NCBI RefSeq assembly: GCF_000069185.1
Contig: NC_010397.1
Coordinates: 1,178,001 to 1,242,000, forward strand
DNA: 64,000 nucleotides
Direction: 5' to 3'
Origin: Mycobacteroides abscessus ATCC 19977
GTDB taxonomy: Bacteria > Actinomycetota > Actinomycetes > Mycobacteriales > Mycobacteriaceae
A model generated the notes under the pieces. That model was not told where the DNA came from and did no database searches. It saw nothing but the letters and a program-made list of their open reading frames with translations. Numbering within the stretch: the stretch's first letter is position 1; each line of letters begins with the position of its first letter. Positions 19,734 to 29,411 of this stretch are shown here, piece by piece. Made by a program: the position numbers and the translations under genes.

Positions 19734-20231
19734 CTAGCTGAAGTCCCCCGCGTCACGGCGCAGATGCGTCAACACCGACACCAGCGTGCGGGTGCGTGAG
19801 GGCGACAGCCCGATCTGCGCGAACACCTTGGCGTTCAAGTCGGCAGTGGCCACCGAACCGAGATCTCGTCCGGCATCGGTGATCTCGACTAGCGTGCCGC
19901 GGCCGTCGGCGGGATTGGGCACGCGGCGCACCAACCCCGCCTCCTCCAGCCGGTCCACCGTATTGGTCACCGAGGTGGGGTGAACCTGCAGGCGCGCGCT
20001 GGCCTTGGCCATCGGCATGGAGCCCGCGCGGCTGAAGGACAGCAGCATCAGCAGTTCGTAGCGCGAAAAGGTCAGACCATGCGGGCGTAAGACGTCCTCG
20101 ACCCGCGCCAGCATGATCTGGTGGGCGCGCATCACCGACGTGACGGCGGCCATCCCGTCGGCGACCTCGCCCCAGCCGTTTTCCACCCAATGGCGATGGG
20201 CATCGTCGACGGGATCGAACGGCAGGGTCAT
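19734..20231 (-). CDS. MarR family transcriptional regulator
   Basis: 165-aa winged-helix regulator. Dimerisation helices at the N-terminus, then the DNA-binding part (FSRYELLMLLSF, LQVHPTSVTNTVDRLEEAGLVRRV) and the wing (NPADGRGTLVEIT). It is the last gene of the valine-degradation operon, 4 nt after echA8, so it is likely the local, ligand-responsive repressor, acting on the direct and inverted repeats upstream of mmsA. The target is inferred. Confidence 0.88.
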   Translation of the reverse strand: MTLPFDPVDDAHRHWVENGWGEVADGMAAVTSVMRAHQIMLARVEDVLRPHGLTFSRYELLMLLSFSRAGSMPMAKASARLQVHPTSVTNTVDRLEEAGLVRRVPNPADGRGTLVEITDAGRDLGSVATADLNAKVFAQIGLSPSRTRTLVSVLTHLRRDAGDFS

Positions 20232-20235
20232 GCGC

Positions 20236-21018
20236 TCAGCGGTGAATGAAGTTGGCGGGGCGCTTCTCGACGAACGCGGCCATGCCCTCGGACTGGTCGG
20301 CGGTACCGAATGCCGAGTGGAAGATCCTGCGCTCGAACAACAATCCCTCGGCCAGGCTGGATTCGAAGGCCCGGTTCACGGCTTCCTTGGCCATCATCGA
20401 AGCCGACAGTGACATCTCCGAGATGGTCTTGGCGACGGCCTTGGCCTCGTCGAGCAGGCTCTCGGTGGCGACCACGCGCGAGACCAGGCCGCTGCGCTCG
20501 GCTTCGGCGGCGTCCATATTGCGGCCGGTGAGGATCATGTCCATGGCCTTCGCCTTGCCAATGGCGCGGGTGAGCCGCTGGGAGCCGCCCATGCCGGGCA
20601 GCACGCCCAGTTTGATCTCGGGTTGGCCGAACGTGGCGTTCTCGGCGGCGATGATCACGTCGCACATCATGGCCAGCTCGCATCCACCACCGAGGGCGTA
20701 TCCGCTCACCGCCGCGATGGTCGGGGTGCGCACCGCGCCCAGCTTGCCCCAGGCGGAAAAGAAGTCGGAACCGAACATGTCACTGAACGACTGCTCGCTC
20801 ATCTCCTTGATATCCGCGCCCGCCGCGAAGGCCTTCTCGCTACCGGTGATGATGATGGCGCCGATACCGTGATCGGCGTCGAATTCGGCTGCGGCGGTGG
20901 TGACCTCGTTCATCACCTGCGAATTCAGTGCGTTGAGCGCCTTGGGCCGGTTCAGCGTGATGACCGCGACACGGTCGATGCGCTCGGTGAGGATGGTTTC
21001 GAAATTGTGTGAGGTCAT
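20236..21018 (-). CDS. echA8: Enoyl-CoA hydratase EchA8
   Basis: 260-aa crotonase-family enoyl-CoA hydratase (Rv1070c-like). The oxyanion-hole loop [11 protein letters not shown] and the catalytic segment [11 protein letters not shown]...[13 protein letters not shown] are present, with the two acidic residues expected for a true hydratase. In this operon it probably hydrates methacrylyl-CoA in valine breakdown and may also serve general beta-oxidation. The start ATG 21018 overlaps the mmsB stop. Confidence 0.92.
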   Translation of the reverse strand: MTSHNFETILTERIDRVAVITLNRPKALNALNSQVMNEVTTAAAEFDADHGIGAIIITGSEKAFAAGADIKEMSEQSFSDMFGSDFFSAWGKLGAVRTPTIAAVSGYALGGGCELAMMCDVIIAAENATFGQPEIKLGVLPGMGGSQRLTRAIGKAKAMDMILTGRNMDAAEAERSGLVSRVVATESLLDEAKAVAKTISEMSLSASMMAKEAVNRAFESSLAEGLLFERRIFHSAFGTADQSEGMAAFVEKRPANFIHR

Positions 21019-21896
21019 GACGCTCCTTGGATTCGCGAGAAGATCGCCGAGAAGTCTAGGCCGGAGCCTCCGGTGGAATTGAAGTCGTCGTAGATGTGTG
21101 CCGCGGCCAGGCCCAGCTGTGCGTCAACTCCATTGGCGCGCACCGCATTGGCCGCCAGCCCCAAGTCCTTGGCCATCAACGCGACGGCGAAGCCGGGGGC
21201 GTAGTCGCGATTGGCAGGGCTGGTGGGCACTGGGCCGGGCACCGGACAGTTCGAGGTGAGCGCCCAACACTGGCCCGAGGCGTTGGCCGCAACATCGAAC
21301 AGGGCCTGATGGGACAACCCGAGTTTCTCGCCGAGCACAAACGCCTCGCTGATGGCGATCATCGATACGCCGAGGATCATGTTGTTGCAGATCTTCGCGG
21401 CCTGCCCGACGCCGGGACCACCGCAGTGCACCACGCGCTTGCCCATGGCATCCAGAATCGGTTCTGCGGCTACGAATACGGCGTCGTCGGCACCCACCAT
21501 GAACGTCAGAGTCGCCGCGGTGGCCCCGGGCACCCCGCCGGACACGGGGGCGTCGGCGAAGCGGTGTCCCGCGGCGGTCGCAGCCTCATGCGCGGCGCGG
21601 GCATCGGCCACGTCGACGGTGGAGGAATCGATGAACAGGGTGCCGGGACGCGCGGCGGGCAGCAGATCCTCGTAGGCCGCCAGCACGTGCGCGCCCTTGG
21701 GCAGCATGGTGATCACCACATCGGCGGTGCTGGCAGCCGCGGCGCCCGACTCGGCCAACGGCACACCGGCCTGGGTGGCGGCGTCCCGGGCCTGCTCGGA
21801 GAGATCGAAAGCCGCCACGGTGTGTCCGGCCTTGGTGAGATTGACCGCCATCGGTAATCCCATGTGGCCCAGGCCGATAAAGGCGATATTGGTCAC
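21015..21896 (-). CDS. mmsB: 3-hydroxyisobutyrate dehydrogenase
   Basis: 293-aa NAD-dependent dehydrogenase converting 3-hydroxyisobutyrate to methylmalonate semialdehyde. N-terminal Rossmann motif [11 protein letters not shown], substrate-binding [11 protein letters not shown], and catalytic Lys in [12 protein letters not shown] are visible. GTG 21896 overlaps the echA9 stop (GTGA); a frame running to 21980 lies inside echA9 and lacks family similarity. It is the fourth gene in the valine operon. Confidence 0.93.
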   Translation of the reverse strand: MTNIAFIGLGHMGLPMAVNLTKAGHTVAAFDLSEQARDAATQAGVPLAESGAAAASTADVVITMLPKGAHVLAAYEDLLPAARPGTLFIDSSTVDVADARAAHEAATAAGHRFADAPVSGGVPGATAATLTFMVGADDAVFVAAEPILDAMGKRVVHCGGPGVGQAAKICNNMILGVSMIAISEAFVLGEKLGLSHQALFDVAANASGQCWALTSNCPVPGPVPTSPANRDYAPGFAVALMAKDLGLAANAVRANGVDAQLGLAAAHIYDDFNSTGGSGLDFSAIFSRIQGAS

Positions 21897-22924
21897 GGCC
21901 ACTCCAAGTCGTCGCTGACTGGCTGGAAGAACTCCTCGACATCGGCCTTGGTGACCTCGGCGAGTGTCTTCGGAACCCACTGCGGGTTGCGATCCTTGTC
22001 GACCAGCTGAGCCCTGATGCCCTCGACCAGATCATGCGAGCGCACCGATTGGCTGGACACTCGATATTCCTGGGTGAGAACCGCTTCCAGCGACGGCAGT
22101 TCGCGAGCCCTGCGCACTGCCGCAAGCGTCACCGACAGTGCGATGGGGGAGCGGGTCAGGATTTGATCGGCTGCCGCGCGTGCCCGTTCGTCACCACGGG
22201 CCTGCAGCGCGGCGACGATATCGGCGACGGATTCACCGCCGTAGCACTCGTCGATCCAATTGCGTTGAGCCAGCAGATCACTCGACGGTGCGTTGGTGCC
22301 GTGGACCGCAAGCGCAGTGGCGATATCGCTATCGATGATGGCCTTGGTGAACTTCTCGAGCCGGTCATGCGGCACGTAGTGGTCGGCGAAGCCCAGCGCG
22401 ATGGCGTCGGCTCCGGAGAAGGGTGCACCCGTGAGTGCGGCGTGCAAGCCGAGCTGGCCGGGGGCGCGCGAGAGTAGGTAGGTACCGCCCACGTCCGGGA
22501 TGAAGCCGATGCCCACCTCCGGCATCGCCACCTTGGAGGTATCGGTGACAATGCGGATGTTGGCATGCCCGCCGACTCCGACACCGCCGCCCATCACGAT
22601 GCCGTCCATCAGCGCCACATACGGTTTCGGGAAGCGCGCGATCTGTGCGTTGAGCACGTACTCGTCGCGGAAGAACCTGCGGGCTGCCACGCCGTCGATC
22701 TTGGCGCTGTCGTGCACGGCCACCACGTCGCCGCCGGCGCACAGACCACGCTCGCCGGCGCCCGAGAGCACGACCACGCGTACCGCGTCGTCCGCCTCCC
22801 ACTCCGCCAGGACGGCGTTCATCGCCGCGATCATGTCGTAGGTGAGCGAGTTGATGGCCTTGGGACGGTTCAGCGTCAGCAGGCCGACCCCCTTCTCGAC
22901 CCGGGTTTCGATCTGATCCGTCAC
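21893..22924 (-). CDS. echA9: 3-hydroxyisobutyryl-CoA hydrolase EchA9
   Basis: 343-aa crotonase-fold hydrolase (Rv1071c-like) that releases 3-hydroxyisobutyrate from its CoA ester. Family features: [26 protein letters not shown] (oxyanion hole), [38 protein letters not shown]. The length and the C-terminal extension match hydrolases better than hydratases. GTG 22924 overlaps the preceding stop. It acts between the enoyl-CoA hydratase and mmsB steps. Confidence 0.92.
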   Translation of the reverse strand: MTDQIETRVEKGVGLLTLNRPKAINSLTYDMIAAMNAVLAEWEADDAVRVVVLSGAGERGLCAGGDVVAVHDSAKIDGVAARRFFRDEYVLNAQIARFPKPYVALMDGIVMGGGVGVGGHANIRIVTDTSKVAMPEVGIGFIPDVGGTYLLSRAPGQLGLHAALTGAPFSGADAIALGFADHYVPHDRLEKFTKAIIDSDIATALAVHGTNAPSSDLLAQRNWIDECYGGESVADIVAALQARGDERARAAADQILTRSPIALSVTLAAVRRARELPSLEAVLTQEYRVSSQSVRSHDLVEGIRAQLVDKDRNPQWVPKTLAEVTKADVEEFFQPVSDDLEWP

Positions 22925-24069
22925 GCCGGAAGCCCCTGTTCTATCAACTTGCGGGACACGATGACTCGCATGATCTCGTTGGTTCCTTCCAGGATTTGGT
23001 GTACCCGTAGGTCACGCACGATCTTCTCGATGCCGTACTCGGCCAGGTAGCCGTAGCCGCCGTGCAGCTGCAGCGCCTCGTTGGCCACCGTGAAACCTAC
23101 GTCAGTGGCGATGCGTTTGGCCATGGCACACAGTTCGGCCGCGCGCGGATCGCCCTCGGTCACCGCGGCCGCCGCACGCCACACCATGGTGCGGGCGGCC
23201 TCCAGCTCGGTGGCCATGTCCGCGAGCCGGAACTGCAGCGCCTGGAACTTGATCAACTCCTCACCGAACGCCTTACGGGTGCGCAGGTACTCGATGACCT
23301 TTTCCAGTGCCGAGCGGGCCCCGCCCAGTGAGCAGGACGCGATATTGAGCCGGCCGCCATTGAGGCCGCGCATCGCGATGGTGAATCCGATGCCCTCCTC
23401 GCCGATGCGGTTGGCCACCGGCACCCGGACATCCTCGAAGACGACCTGTGCGGTGGGTTGGGCGTGCCAACCCATCTTGCGTTCGGGAGCGCCGAAGGAC
23501 AGGCCGGGAGTGCCCTTGGGCACCACGATGGTGGAGATGCCCCGTGGTCCGGGGCCACCCGTACGGGCCATCACCACGTAGAGGTCTGCGGCCCCGGCGC
23601 CGGAGATGAACTGCTTGACGCCGTTGAGCACGTACTCGTCACCCTGGCGAATCGCGCTGGTCCGCAAGGCAGCCGCGTCACTGCCGCATTCGGGCTCGGT
23701 GAGGCAGTACGCCCCGATCGTCTCCATCGTGCACATCGAGGGCAACCAGCGTCGGCGCTGCTCCTCGTCGCCGAATTCGTCGATCATCCAGGCGGCCATG
23801 TTGTGGATGGAGATGAAAGCCGAGACGGCCGAGCACCCGGTGGCCATGGCCTCGAAGATCAACGACGCGTCCAAGCGGGTGAGCCCGGAGCCACCGACAT
23901 CGGGGTTGACGTAGATACCGCCCATGCCCAGCGCCGCTGCCTTGGGAAAAATCTCGACCGGGAAGTACTTGTCACGGTCCCAGTCCAGCGCGTGCGGCGC
24001 GATGTGGATATCGGCGAACTCCCTTGCCGTATTCCAGATTTCACGCTGTTCTTCGGTGAGATTGAACAT
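22921..24069 (-). CDS. Acyl-CoA dehydrogenase (isobutyryl-CoA dehydrogenase type)
   Basis: 382-aa FAD-dependent acyl-CoA dehydrogenase. Signatures seen: [43 protein letters not shown], and [36 protein letters not shown] near the C-terminus, including the catalytic region. Its place between mmsA and echA9 points to isobutyryl-CoA as substrate (valine catabolism). It starts 10 nt after the mmsA stop. Confidence 0.92.
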   Translation of the reverse strand: MFNLTEEQREIWNTAREFADIHIAPHALDWDRDKYFPVEIFPKAAALGMGGIYVNPDVGGSGLTRLDASLIFEAMATGCSAVSAFISIHNMAAWMIDEFGDEEQRRRWLPSMCTMETIGAYCLTEPECGSDAAALRTSAIRQGDEYVLNGVKQFISGAGAADLYVVMARTGGPGPRGISTIVVPKGTPGLSFGAPERKMGWHAQPTAQVVFEDVRVPVANRIGEEGIGFTIAMRGLNGGRLNIASCSLGGARSALEKVIEYLRTRKAFGEELIKFQALQFRLADMATELEAARTMVWRAAAAVTEGDPRAAELCAMAKRIATDVGFTVANEALQLHGGYGYLAEYGIEKIVRDLRVHQILEGTNEIMRVIVSRKLIEQGLPA

Positions 24070-24079
24070 GGATGTTCGC

Positions 24080-25585
24080 TCAATCCATGGTCGGGATCAC
24101 GAAGGAGGCGCCCTCCTTGATACCCGACGGCCAGCGTTGCGTCACCGTCTTGGTCTTGGTGTAGAACCGGATGGAGTCGGGCCCGTGTTGGTTGAGGTCG
24201 CCGAATCCGGACGCCTTCCAGCCGCCAAAGGTGTGGTATGCCACGGGAACCGGGATCGGGACGTTGACACCGACCATTCCGGTGTTGACTTTGGCGCAGA
24301 AGTCGCGCGCGGTGTCGCCGTCGCGAGTGAAGATGGCTACACCATTTCCGAACTCGTGTTCGGACGGCAAGCGCACCGCCTCGTCGTAGTCCTTGGCGCG
24401 CACCACCGACACCACGGGACCGAAGATCTCCTCCTTGTAGATGCGCATCTCGGGTGTCACGTGATCGAAAAGCGAGGCACCGATGAAGAATCCGTCTTTA
24501 TGGCCGTCGACCGTGAGATCGCGGCCGTCCAGGACCAGCTCGGCCCCCTCGGCGACGCCGATGTCGATGTAGTCGCGCACCCGCTTGAGGGCGTCGGCAC
24601 CGACCAGCGGACCGAAGTCGACACCTTCGTCCAGCGAGGCGCCGACCACCAGCTCGCGGGCACGCTTGGTCAGGCCGTCGACCAGCCGCTCGGCGGTGGC
24701 TTCGCCGACGGGTACCGCAACGGAGATGGCCATACAGCGCTCACCGGCCGAGCCGTATCCCGCGCCGATCAGAGCATCGATCGCCTGGTCGATATCCGCG
24801 TCCGGCATGATGATCATGTGGTTCTTGGCGCCGCCAAAGCATTGGGCGCGTTTACCGTTGGCGGTGGCGGTCTCGTAGATGTACTGCGCGATCGGCGTGG
24901 AGCCGACGAACCCGACGGCGGCGACGCGCGGATCGTGCAGTAGCGCGTCCACCGCGGTCTTGTCGCCATTGACGACGTTGAAGACGCCGGGCGGCAGACC
25001 TGCCTCGAGGAACAGTTCGGCCAGCCGCAGCGGCACCGACGGGTCGCGCTCGGACGGCTTGAGGACGAACGCATTTCCACATGCCAGAGCCGGACCGGCC
25101 TTCCAGAGCGGAATCATGGCGGGGAAGTTGAACGGGGTGATGCCCGCGACAACCCCCAGGGGCTGGCGGATGGAGTACACGTCGATGCCGGTGCCGGCGC
25201 CGCTGGTGTACTCACCCTTGATGAGGTGGGGGATGCCGGTCGCGAATTCGCAGACCTCGAGCCCGCGTTCGATATCGCCCTTGGCGTCGGCGAGGGTCTT
25301 GCCGTGTTCCTGGGAGAGCATCGCGGCCAGGTCGTCGATCTCCGCGCGCACCAGGTCGACGAACTTGGCGAGCACGCGGGCACGTTGCTGAGGGTTGCGG
25401 GCGGCCCAGCCCGGCTGGGCCTCGGCGGCGTTCGAGATGGCCGCCTCGACCTCCGAAACGTCGGCCAATGGCACCTGCCGCACCGGCTTGCCCTGCGTCG
25501 GGTCGTACACGTCGGCAAAGCGGCCAGAGGTGCCGGGAACGGGCTTTCCGGCGACGAAATGTGTTAATTGCGGTAACGAACTCAT
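24080..25585 (-). CDS. mmsA: Methylmalonate-semialdehyde dehydrogenase (CoA-acylating)
   Basis: 501-aa aldehyde dehydrogenase converting methylmalonate semialdehyde to propionyl-CoA. Seen: [51 protein letters not shown], catalytic Cys in GSAGERCMA, and [16 protein letters not shown] 25585 follows AAGGGG; a frame reaching 25654 lacks support. First gene of the valine operon mmsA-acd-echA9-mmsB-echA8-marR. Confidence 0.94.
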   Translation of the reverse strand: MSSLPQLTHFVAGKPVPGTSGRFADVYDPTQGKPVRQVPLADVSEVEAAISNAAEAQPGWAARNPQQRARVLAKFVDLVRAEIDDLAAMLSQEHGKTLADAKGDIERGLEVCEFATGIPHLIKGEYTSGAGTGIDVYSIRQPLGVVAGITPFNFPAMIPLWKAGPALACGNAFVLKPSERDPSVPLRLAELFLEAGLPPGVFNVVNGDKTAVDALLHDPRVAAVGFVGSTPIAQYIYETATANGKRAQCFGGAKNHMIIMPDADIDQAIDALIGAGYGSAGERCMAISVAVPVGEATAERLVDGLTKRARELVVGASLDEGVDFGPLVGADALKRVRDYIDIGVAEGAELVLDGRDLTVDGHKDGFFIGASLFDHVTPEMRIYKEEIFGPVVSVVRAKDYDEAVRLPSEHEFGNGVAIFTRDGDTARDFCAKVNTGMVGVNVPIPVPVAYHTFGGWKASGFGDLNQHGPDSIRFYTKTKTVTQRWPSGIKEGASFVIPTMD

Positions 25586-25638
25586 GGTGTAGCCCCTTGG
25601 GAAACGGTGGAAGATCAGGGAGGTCGGCACTCCCAAAT

Positions 25639-25675
25639 CTAGTTGGACATCCATGTAATGTCTAGTAGGACTTCC
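25639..25675. promoter_or_regulatory. Operator candidate upstream of mmsA
   Basis: CTAGTTGGACATCC (25639-25652) and CTAGTAGGACTTCC (25662-25675) are direct repeats with 12 of 14 identical, 23 bp apart. An overlapping near-palindrome has arms TGGACAT and ATGTCTA (25644-25664). It lies 54-90 bp upstream of mmsA, a suitable place for the operon's MarR protein. The rest of this gene-free stretch (25586-25899) shows only the tandem repeat noted separately. Confidence 0.45.
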
Positions 25676-25693
25676 AGGTATAAATCCGAGTGT

Positions 25694-25715
25694 TCACAGG
25701 GATCTCACAGGGATT
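25694..25715. repeat. Tandem 11-nt direct repeat
   Basis: TCACAGGGATC and TCACAGGGATT lie head to tail, one helical turn each, between divergent mmsA and the Bax-inhibitor-like gene. It may be an activator site for either promoter; function unknown. Confidence 0.35.
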
Positions 25716-25899
25716 TGCCACAGCAGCGGCATGCGGGCGGTAGTGTGAGCCCACGACGTAGCCGGACAGTTCGGGGATCATTCGCGAAAGCGCGGAACTC
25801 TTGCACTTGCCTGCTCGTTAAAGGTCCAGTTGACTTGTTAGACGTCATCCGCGGAGGTCGCATATCGCGCCGCCGCACATCCAGGAGAGGATCACGACG

Positions 25900-26745
25900 G
25901 TGCGAACCACCAGCAATCCCATTCTTCGGACGCTGCCCGGTAAAGAGGGCGGCGGCTATGCGCAGTTCGGAGCGGGTGCGGCAGGCGCTGGTGCCATGGC
26001 GGCCCAGCAGATGCGCCAGGACCCCTACACCGCGTACCCGGAGGCCCAGGCGGGCGTATCCCGGCCGCTGACCATCGACGATGTGGTGACCAAGACCGGC
26101 ATCACCCTCGGTGTGATCGTCGCCGTCGCCGTTGCCTCCTTCTTCCTCGTCAGCACCAACCCGGGGCTGGCGCTGCCGTTCCTGCTGGTGGGTGGCTTCG
26201 GCGGTCTGATCATGGTGGCGATCGCGAGCTTCGGGCGTAAGCAGGACAACCCGGCCATCGTGCTGAGCTATGCCGCGCTGGAAGGTCTGTTCGTCGGCGC
26301 GATCTCCTTCGCCCTGACCTTCCAGGTGGCGGGGGCCAACGCCGGCGCCCTGATCGGCCAGGCGATCCTCGGCACCGTGGGCGTGTTCATCGGCATGCTG
26401 TTCGTGTACCGCTCGGGTGCCATCCGCGTCACCCCCAAGTTCCAGCGGATGCTGCTGGCCGGTCTGGTCGGCGTGCTGGTGCTGGCGCTGGGCAATATGG
26501 TGCTCGGATTCTTCGGCATCGACATGGGGCTGCGCAGCGGTGGCCCGATCGCGATCATCTTCTCGCTCGTTTGCATCGGTCTGGCCGCGTTCAGCTTCCT
26601 GATCGACTTCGACGCCGCAGACCAGATGGTGCGCGCCGGTGCCCCGGAGAAGGCGGCCTGGGGCATCGCCCTCGGCCTGGCCGTCACCCTGGTCTGGCTC
26701 TACGTCGAAATCCTGCGACTGCTGAGCTACTTCCAGAACGACTAG
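25900..26745 (+). CDS. Bax inhibitor-1/YccA family membrane protein
   Basis: 281-aa membrane protein (Rv1072 homologue) with a soluble N-terminus of about 65 aa and seven helices, ending with a conserved acidic segment (FLIDFDAADQMV). GTG 25900 follows a strong AGGAGAGG site. Members of the BI-1 superfamily act as pH-sensitive calcium leak channels or protease regulators elsewhere; the role in mycobacteria is unknown. A strong terminator follows. Confidence 0.88.
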   Translation: MRTTSNPILRTLPGKEGGGYAQFGAGAAGAGAMAAQQMRQDPYTAYPEAQAGVSRPLTIDDVVTKTGITLGVIVAVAVASFFLVSTNPGLALPFLLVGGFGGLIMVAIASFGRKQDNPAIVLSYAALEGLFVGAISFALTFQVAGANAGALIGQAILGTVGVFIGMLFVYRSGAIRVTPKFQRMLLAGLVGVLVLALGNMVLGFFGIDMGLRSGGPIAIIFSLVCIGLAAFSFLIDFDAADQMVRAGAPEKAAWGIALGLAVTLVWLYVEILRLLSYFQND

Positions 26746-26757
26746 CACTAAGCAACG

Positions 26758-26790
26758 AAAAGGGGCGCTCCGGAAGGGGCGCCCCTTTTT
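26758..26790. terminator. Intrinsic terminator, bidirectional
   Basis: Stem AAAAGGGGCGC (26758-26768) pairs perfectly with GCGCCCCTTTT (26779-26789) around a 10-nt loop, with T-runs on both sides. It separates the convergent Bax-inhibitor-like gene and purT and should stop both transcripts. Confidence 0.88.
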
Positions 26791-26801
26791 AATGCGAATG
26801 T

Positions 26802-28010
26802 TCAGCCGGAAACGCGGACCCGGCCCGCGGCCTCGGCGGCGTTGCGCCGGGCCGTGTCCACATCCTCGTCGCGGGCCAGCGCCACGCCCATCCGGCGGGT
26901 GATGAAGCTTTCCGGCTTGCCGAACAGCCGCAGCTCGGTCCGCGGGACGCGGAGCGCCTCGTCGACACCATCGAACACCACGCCTTGCGCCTCGACCCCG
27001 CCATAGATCACCGCGCTGGCCCCCGCAGATTTCAACGTCGTATCGACGGGAAGCCCGAGAATGGCGCGGGCATGCAACTCGAACTCGTTCTGCCACTGCG
27101 TGATCATGGTGACCATGCCGGTGTCGTGGGGGCGCGGACTCACTTCGCTGAAATACACCTGATCGCCCTTGATGAACAGCTCGACACCGAAAATTCCCTG
27201 GCCGCCCAGGTTCTCGGTAACGGATCGGGCGATGTGCTGCGCGCTGCGCAAGGCGGCCTCCGTCATGGGATGCGGCTGCCAACTCTCGACATAGTCACCA
27301 TTGGCCTGCCGGTGCCCGATGGGCGCGCAGAAGCTGGTCTCGACTTCGCCGTCGTCGCCTAGCGCCCGCACCGTCAAAAGCGTGATCTCGTAGTCGAAGT
27401 CGACAAACCCCTCGACGATCACGCGGTTGTTGGTGACCCGGCTACCCGCCATCGCGTAGTCCCAGGCCTTCTCGACATCGGCCGGTCCGTCGAGCTTGCT
27501 CTGCCCCTTGCCGGAGCTGCTCATGAGCGGCTTCACCACGCAGGGGTAGCCGACGCCCCCGGACTCCGGGTCGATCGCCGCCTGGAGCTCATCGAGTGAG
27601 CCGCAGAATTGGTAAGGGCTGGTGGGCAATCCAAGTGTCTCCGCCGCGAGCCGGCGGATACCCTCGCGGTCCATGGTGAGCCGCGCCGCGCGGGCTGTCG
27701 GGATCACGCGTACCACGCCCTCGGTCTCCAGGGCTTCCAGGGTGGCCGTGGCGATGGCCTCGATCTCGGGCACCACCAGGTCGGGCTTCTCGGCCTCGAT
27801 CAGGGCGCGCAACTGTTCGGGGTCGGTCATCGAGATGACGCGCGCGTGGTGGGCGATCTGGTGGCCGGGGGCGTTCTCGTAGCGATCGACGGCGATGGTC
27901 TCGACGCCCAGACGCTGCAGGGCGATCAGGACCTCGCGGCCGAGTTCGCCGGAACCGAGCAGCATGACACGGGTGGCGCGCGGTGACAGGGGAGTTCCGA
28001 TAGTGGTCAT
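26802..28010 (-). CDS. purT: Formate-dependent GAR transformylase 2
   Basis: 402-aa ATP-grasp enzyme that formylates glycinamide ribonucleotide from free formate and ATP in purine synthesis. Seen: N-terminal [39 protein letters not shown]-grasp loop [39 protein letters not shown] and [17 protein letters not shown]. Full length. It interrupts the block otherwise like Rv1072-Rv1074c, so its position is specific to this lineage. Confidence 0.96.
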   Translation of the reverse strand: MTTIGTPLSPRATRVMLLGSGELGREVLIALQRLGVETIAVDRYENAPGHQIAHHARVISMTDPEQLRALIEAEKPDLVVPEIEAIATATLEALETEGVVRVIPTARAARLTMDREGIRRLAAETLGLPTSPYQFCGSLDELQAAIDPESGGVGYPCVVKPLMSSSGKGQSKLDGPADVEKAWDYAMAGSRVTNNRVIVEGFVDFDYEITLLTVRALGDDGEVETSFCAPIGHRQANGDYVESWQPHPMTEAALRSAQHIARSVTENLGGQGIFGVELFIKGDQVYFSEVSPRPHDTGMVTMITQWQNEFELHARAILGLPVDTTLKSAGASAVIYGGVEAQGVVFDGVDEALRVPRTELRLFGKPESFITRRMGVALARDEDVDTARRNAAEAAGRVRVSG

Positions 28011-28031
28011 CGCGACGGAAGTCTAGTGAGC

Positions 28032-28061
28032 GGGCGCCTGCCGCCCGGCCGGCAGGCGCCC
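28032..28061. terminator. GC-rich hairpin upstream of purT / downstream of fadA3
   Basis: GGGCGCCTGCCG (28032-28043) and CGGCAGGCGCCC (28050-28061) form a perfect 12-bp stem with a 6-nt loop. On the minus strand it follows fadA3 and precedes purT. There is no T-run; it may be an attenuating hairpin or a leader structure of purT. Confidence 0.45.
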
Positions 28062-28068
28062 CAAACGC

Positions 28069-28127
28069 CGACACGCCGTGTCGTGGCGGGAACGTGCGAT
28101 ACGAACCCGCCGCAACACGGCGTGTCG
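28069..28127. repeat. 59-bp long imperfect palindrome
   Basis: Outer arms CGACACGCCGTGT (28069-28081) and ACACGGCGTGTCG (28115-28127) match perfectly, inner arms GGCGGG and CCCGCC continue the stem, and about 15 nt of loop remains. Each outer arm is itself nearly palindromic. It follows fadA3 on the minus strand; it may end its transcript, or be a dispersed palindromic element like those at 19645 and 37076. Confidence 0.6.
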
Positions 28128-28143
28128 ACGAAAAAGGGGAGAA

Positions 28144-29361
28144 CTAGGCGAGCCGCTCGATGACCATCGCCATACCCTGGCCGCCACCCACACACATGGT
28201 CTCGACACCGAAGGTCTTGTCGTAGGTGGTCAGGTTGTTCAGCAGGGTGGCGGTGATGCGGGCACCGGTCATGCCGAAGGGGTGACCCAGCGCGATCGCA
28301 CCGCCGGAGACGTTCAGCTTGTCCTCATCGATGCCGAGCGCGCGCGCCGAGCCCAGCACCTGGACGGCGAACGCCTCGTTGATCTCGAACAGATCGATGT
28401 CGCCAATCGACTTGCCCGCGTTGGCCAGTGCGCGCTTGACGGCCTCGATCGGGCCCAGGCCCATGATTTCCGGCGACAGGCCGGACACACCGGTAGAGAC
28501 GATGCGCGCCAGCGGGGTCAGGCCCAGCTCCTTGGCGCGCACATCGCTCATCACGACCAGCGCGGCCGCACCGTCGTTCAGCGGGCAGGCGTTACCGGCA
28601 GTGATGGTGCCGTTGGGGCGGAACACCGGCTTCAGCTGGCTGATGGCCTCGTAGGTGGTGCCGGCGCGGGGGCCGTCGTCCTTGGCCACGACGGTACCGT
28701 CGGCCAGCGTCACCGGGGTGATCTCGCGCTCGAAAAAGCCATCGGCAATGGCCTTTTCGGCCCGGTTCTGGCTGCGCACGCCCCAGTGGTCCTGGTCCTC
28801 ACGGCTGATGCCGGTGTGCAGTGCCACGTTCTCGGCGGTCTGGCCCATCGCGATGTACACGTCGGGGGTCAGGCCGTCGTTGCGCGGGTCGTGCCATTCG
28901 GTGGCACCCTGTGCCGCGGTCGCGGTGCGGGCCTCGGCGTCGGCGTACAGCGGGTTGTGGCTGTCCGGCCATCCGTCCGAAGTGCCCTTCGGAAAGCGCG
29001 AAACCGTCTCCACACCAGCGGAAATGAATGCGTGACCCTCGCCGGCCTTGATGGCGTGGAACGCCATGCGGGTGGTCTGCAGCGACGACGAGCAGTAACG
29101 GTTGACGGTGGTGCCGGGCAGGAAGTCGTAGCCCAGCTGTACCGCCACCGCGCGACCGATGTTGAAACCGGCCTCGCCGCCTGGCTGACCGCAGCCCAGC
29201 ATCAGGTCGTCGACATCCTTGGGGTCCAGTGCGGGCACCTTGTCGAGGGCGGCGCGCACCATCTGCGCGGCCAGGTCATCCGGCCGCATGCTCACCAGCG
29301 AGCCCTTGCCGGCTCGCCCGATCGGGGAGCGGGCAGTGGAAACGATCACGGCTTCGGGCAT
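28144..29361 (-). CDS. fadA3: Acetyl-CoA acetyltransferase FadA3
   Basis: 405-aa thiolase (Rv1074c-like) performing the last step of beta-oxidation. Nucleophile Cys90 is in NRYCSSSLQTTRMA; the base pair of the active site is in GHPFGMTGAR and MCVGGGQGMAMV. ATG 29361 starts the family-like sequence MPEAVIVSTARSPIG; a frame continuing to 29592 has no similarity. The gene stands alone, 50 nt downstream of the GDSL gene on the same strand. Confidence 0.94.
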   Translation of the reverse strand: MPEAVIVSTARSPIGRAGKGSLVSMRPDDLAAQMVRAALDKVPALDPKDVDDLMLGCGQPGGEAGFNIGRAVAVQLGYDFLPGTTVNRYCSSSLQTTRMAFHAIKAGEGHAFISAGVETVSRFPKGTSDGWPDSHNPLYADAEARTATAAQGATEWHDPRNDGLTPDVYIAMGQTAENVALHTGISREDQDHWGVRSQNRAEKAIADGFFEREITPVTLADGTVVAKDDGPRAGTTYEAISQLKPVFRPNGTITAGNACPLNDGAAALVVMSDVRAKELGLTPLARIVSTGVSGLSPEIMGLGPIEAVKRALANAGKSIGDIDLFEINEAFAVQVLGSARALGIDEDKLNVSGGAIALGHPFGMTGARITATLLNNLTTYDKTFGVETMCVGGGQGMAMVIERLA

Positions 29362-29411
29362 GAAAACTCCTGAATATAGGGGATTTAGTACTGGTTCTAC
29401 TCCCCAGGAAT

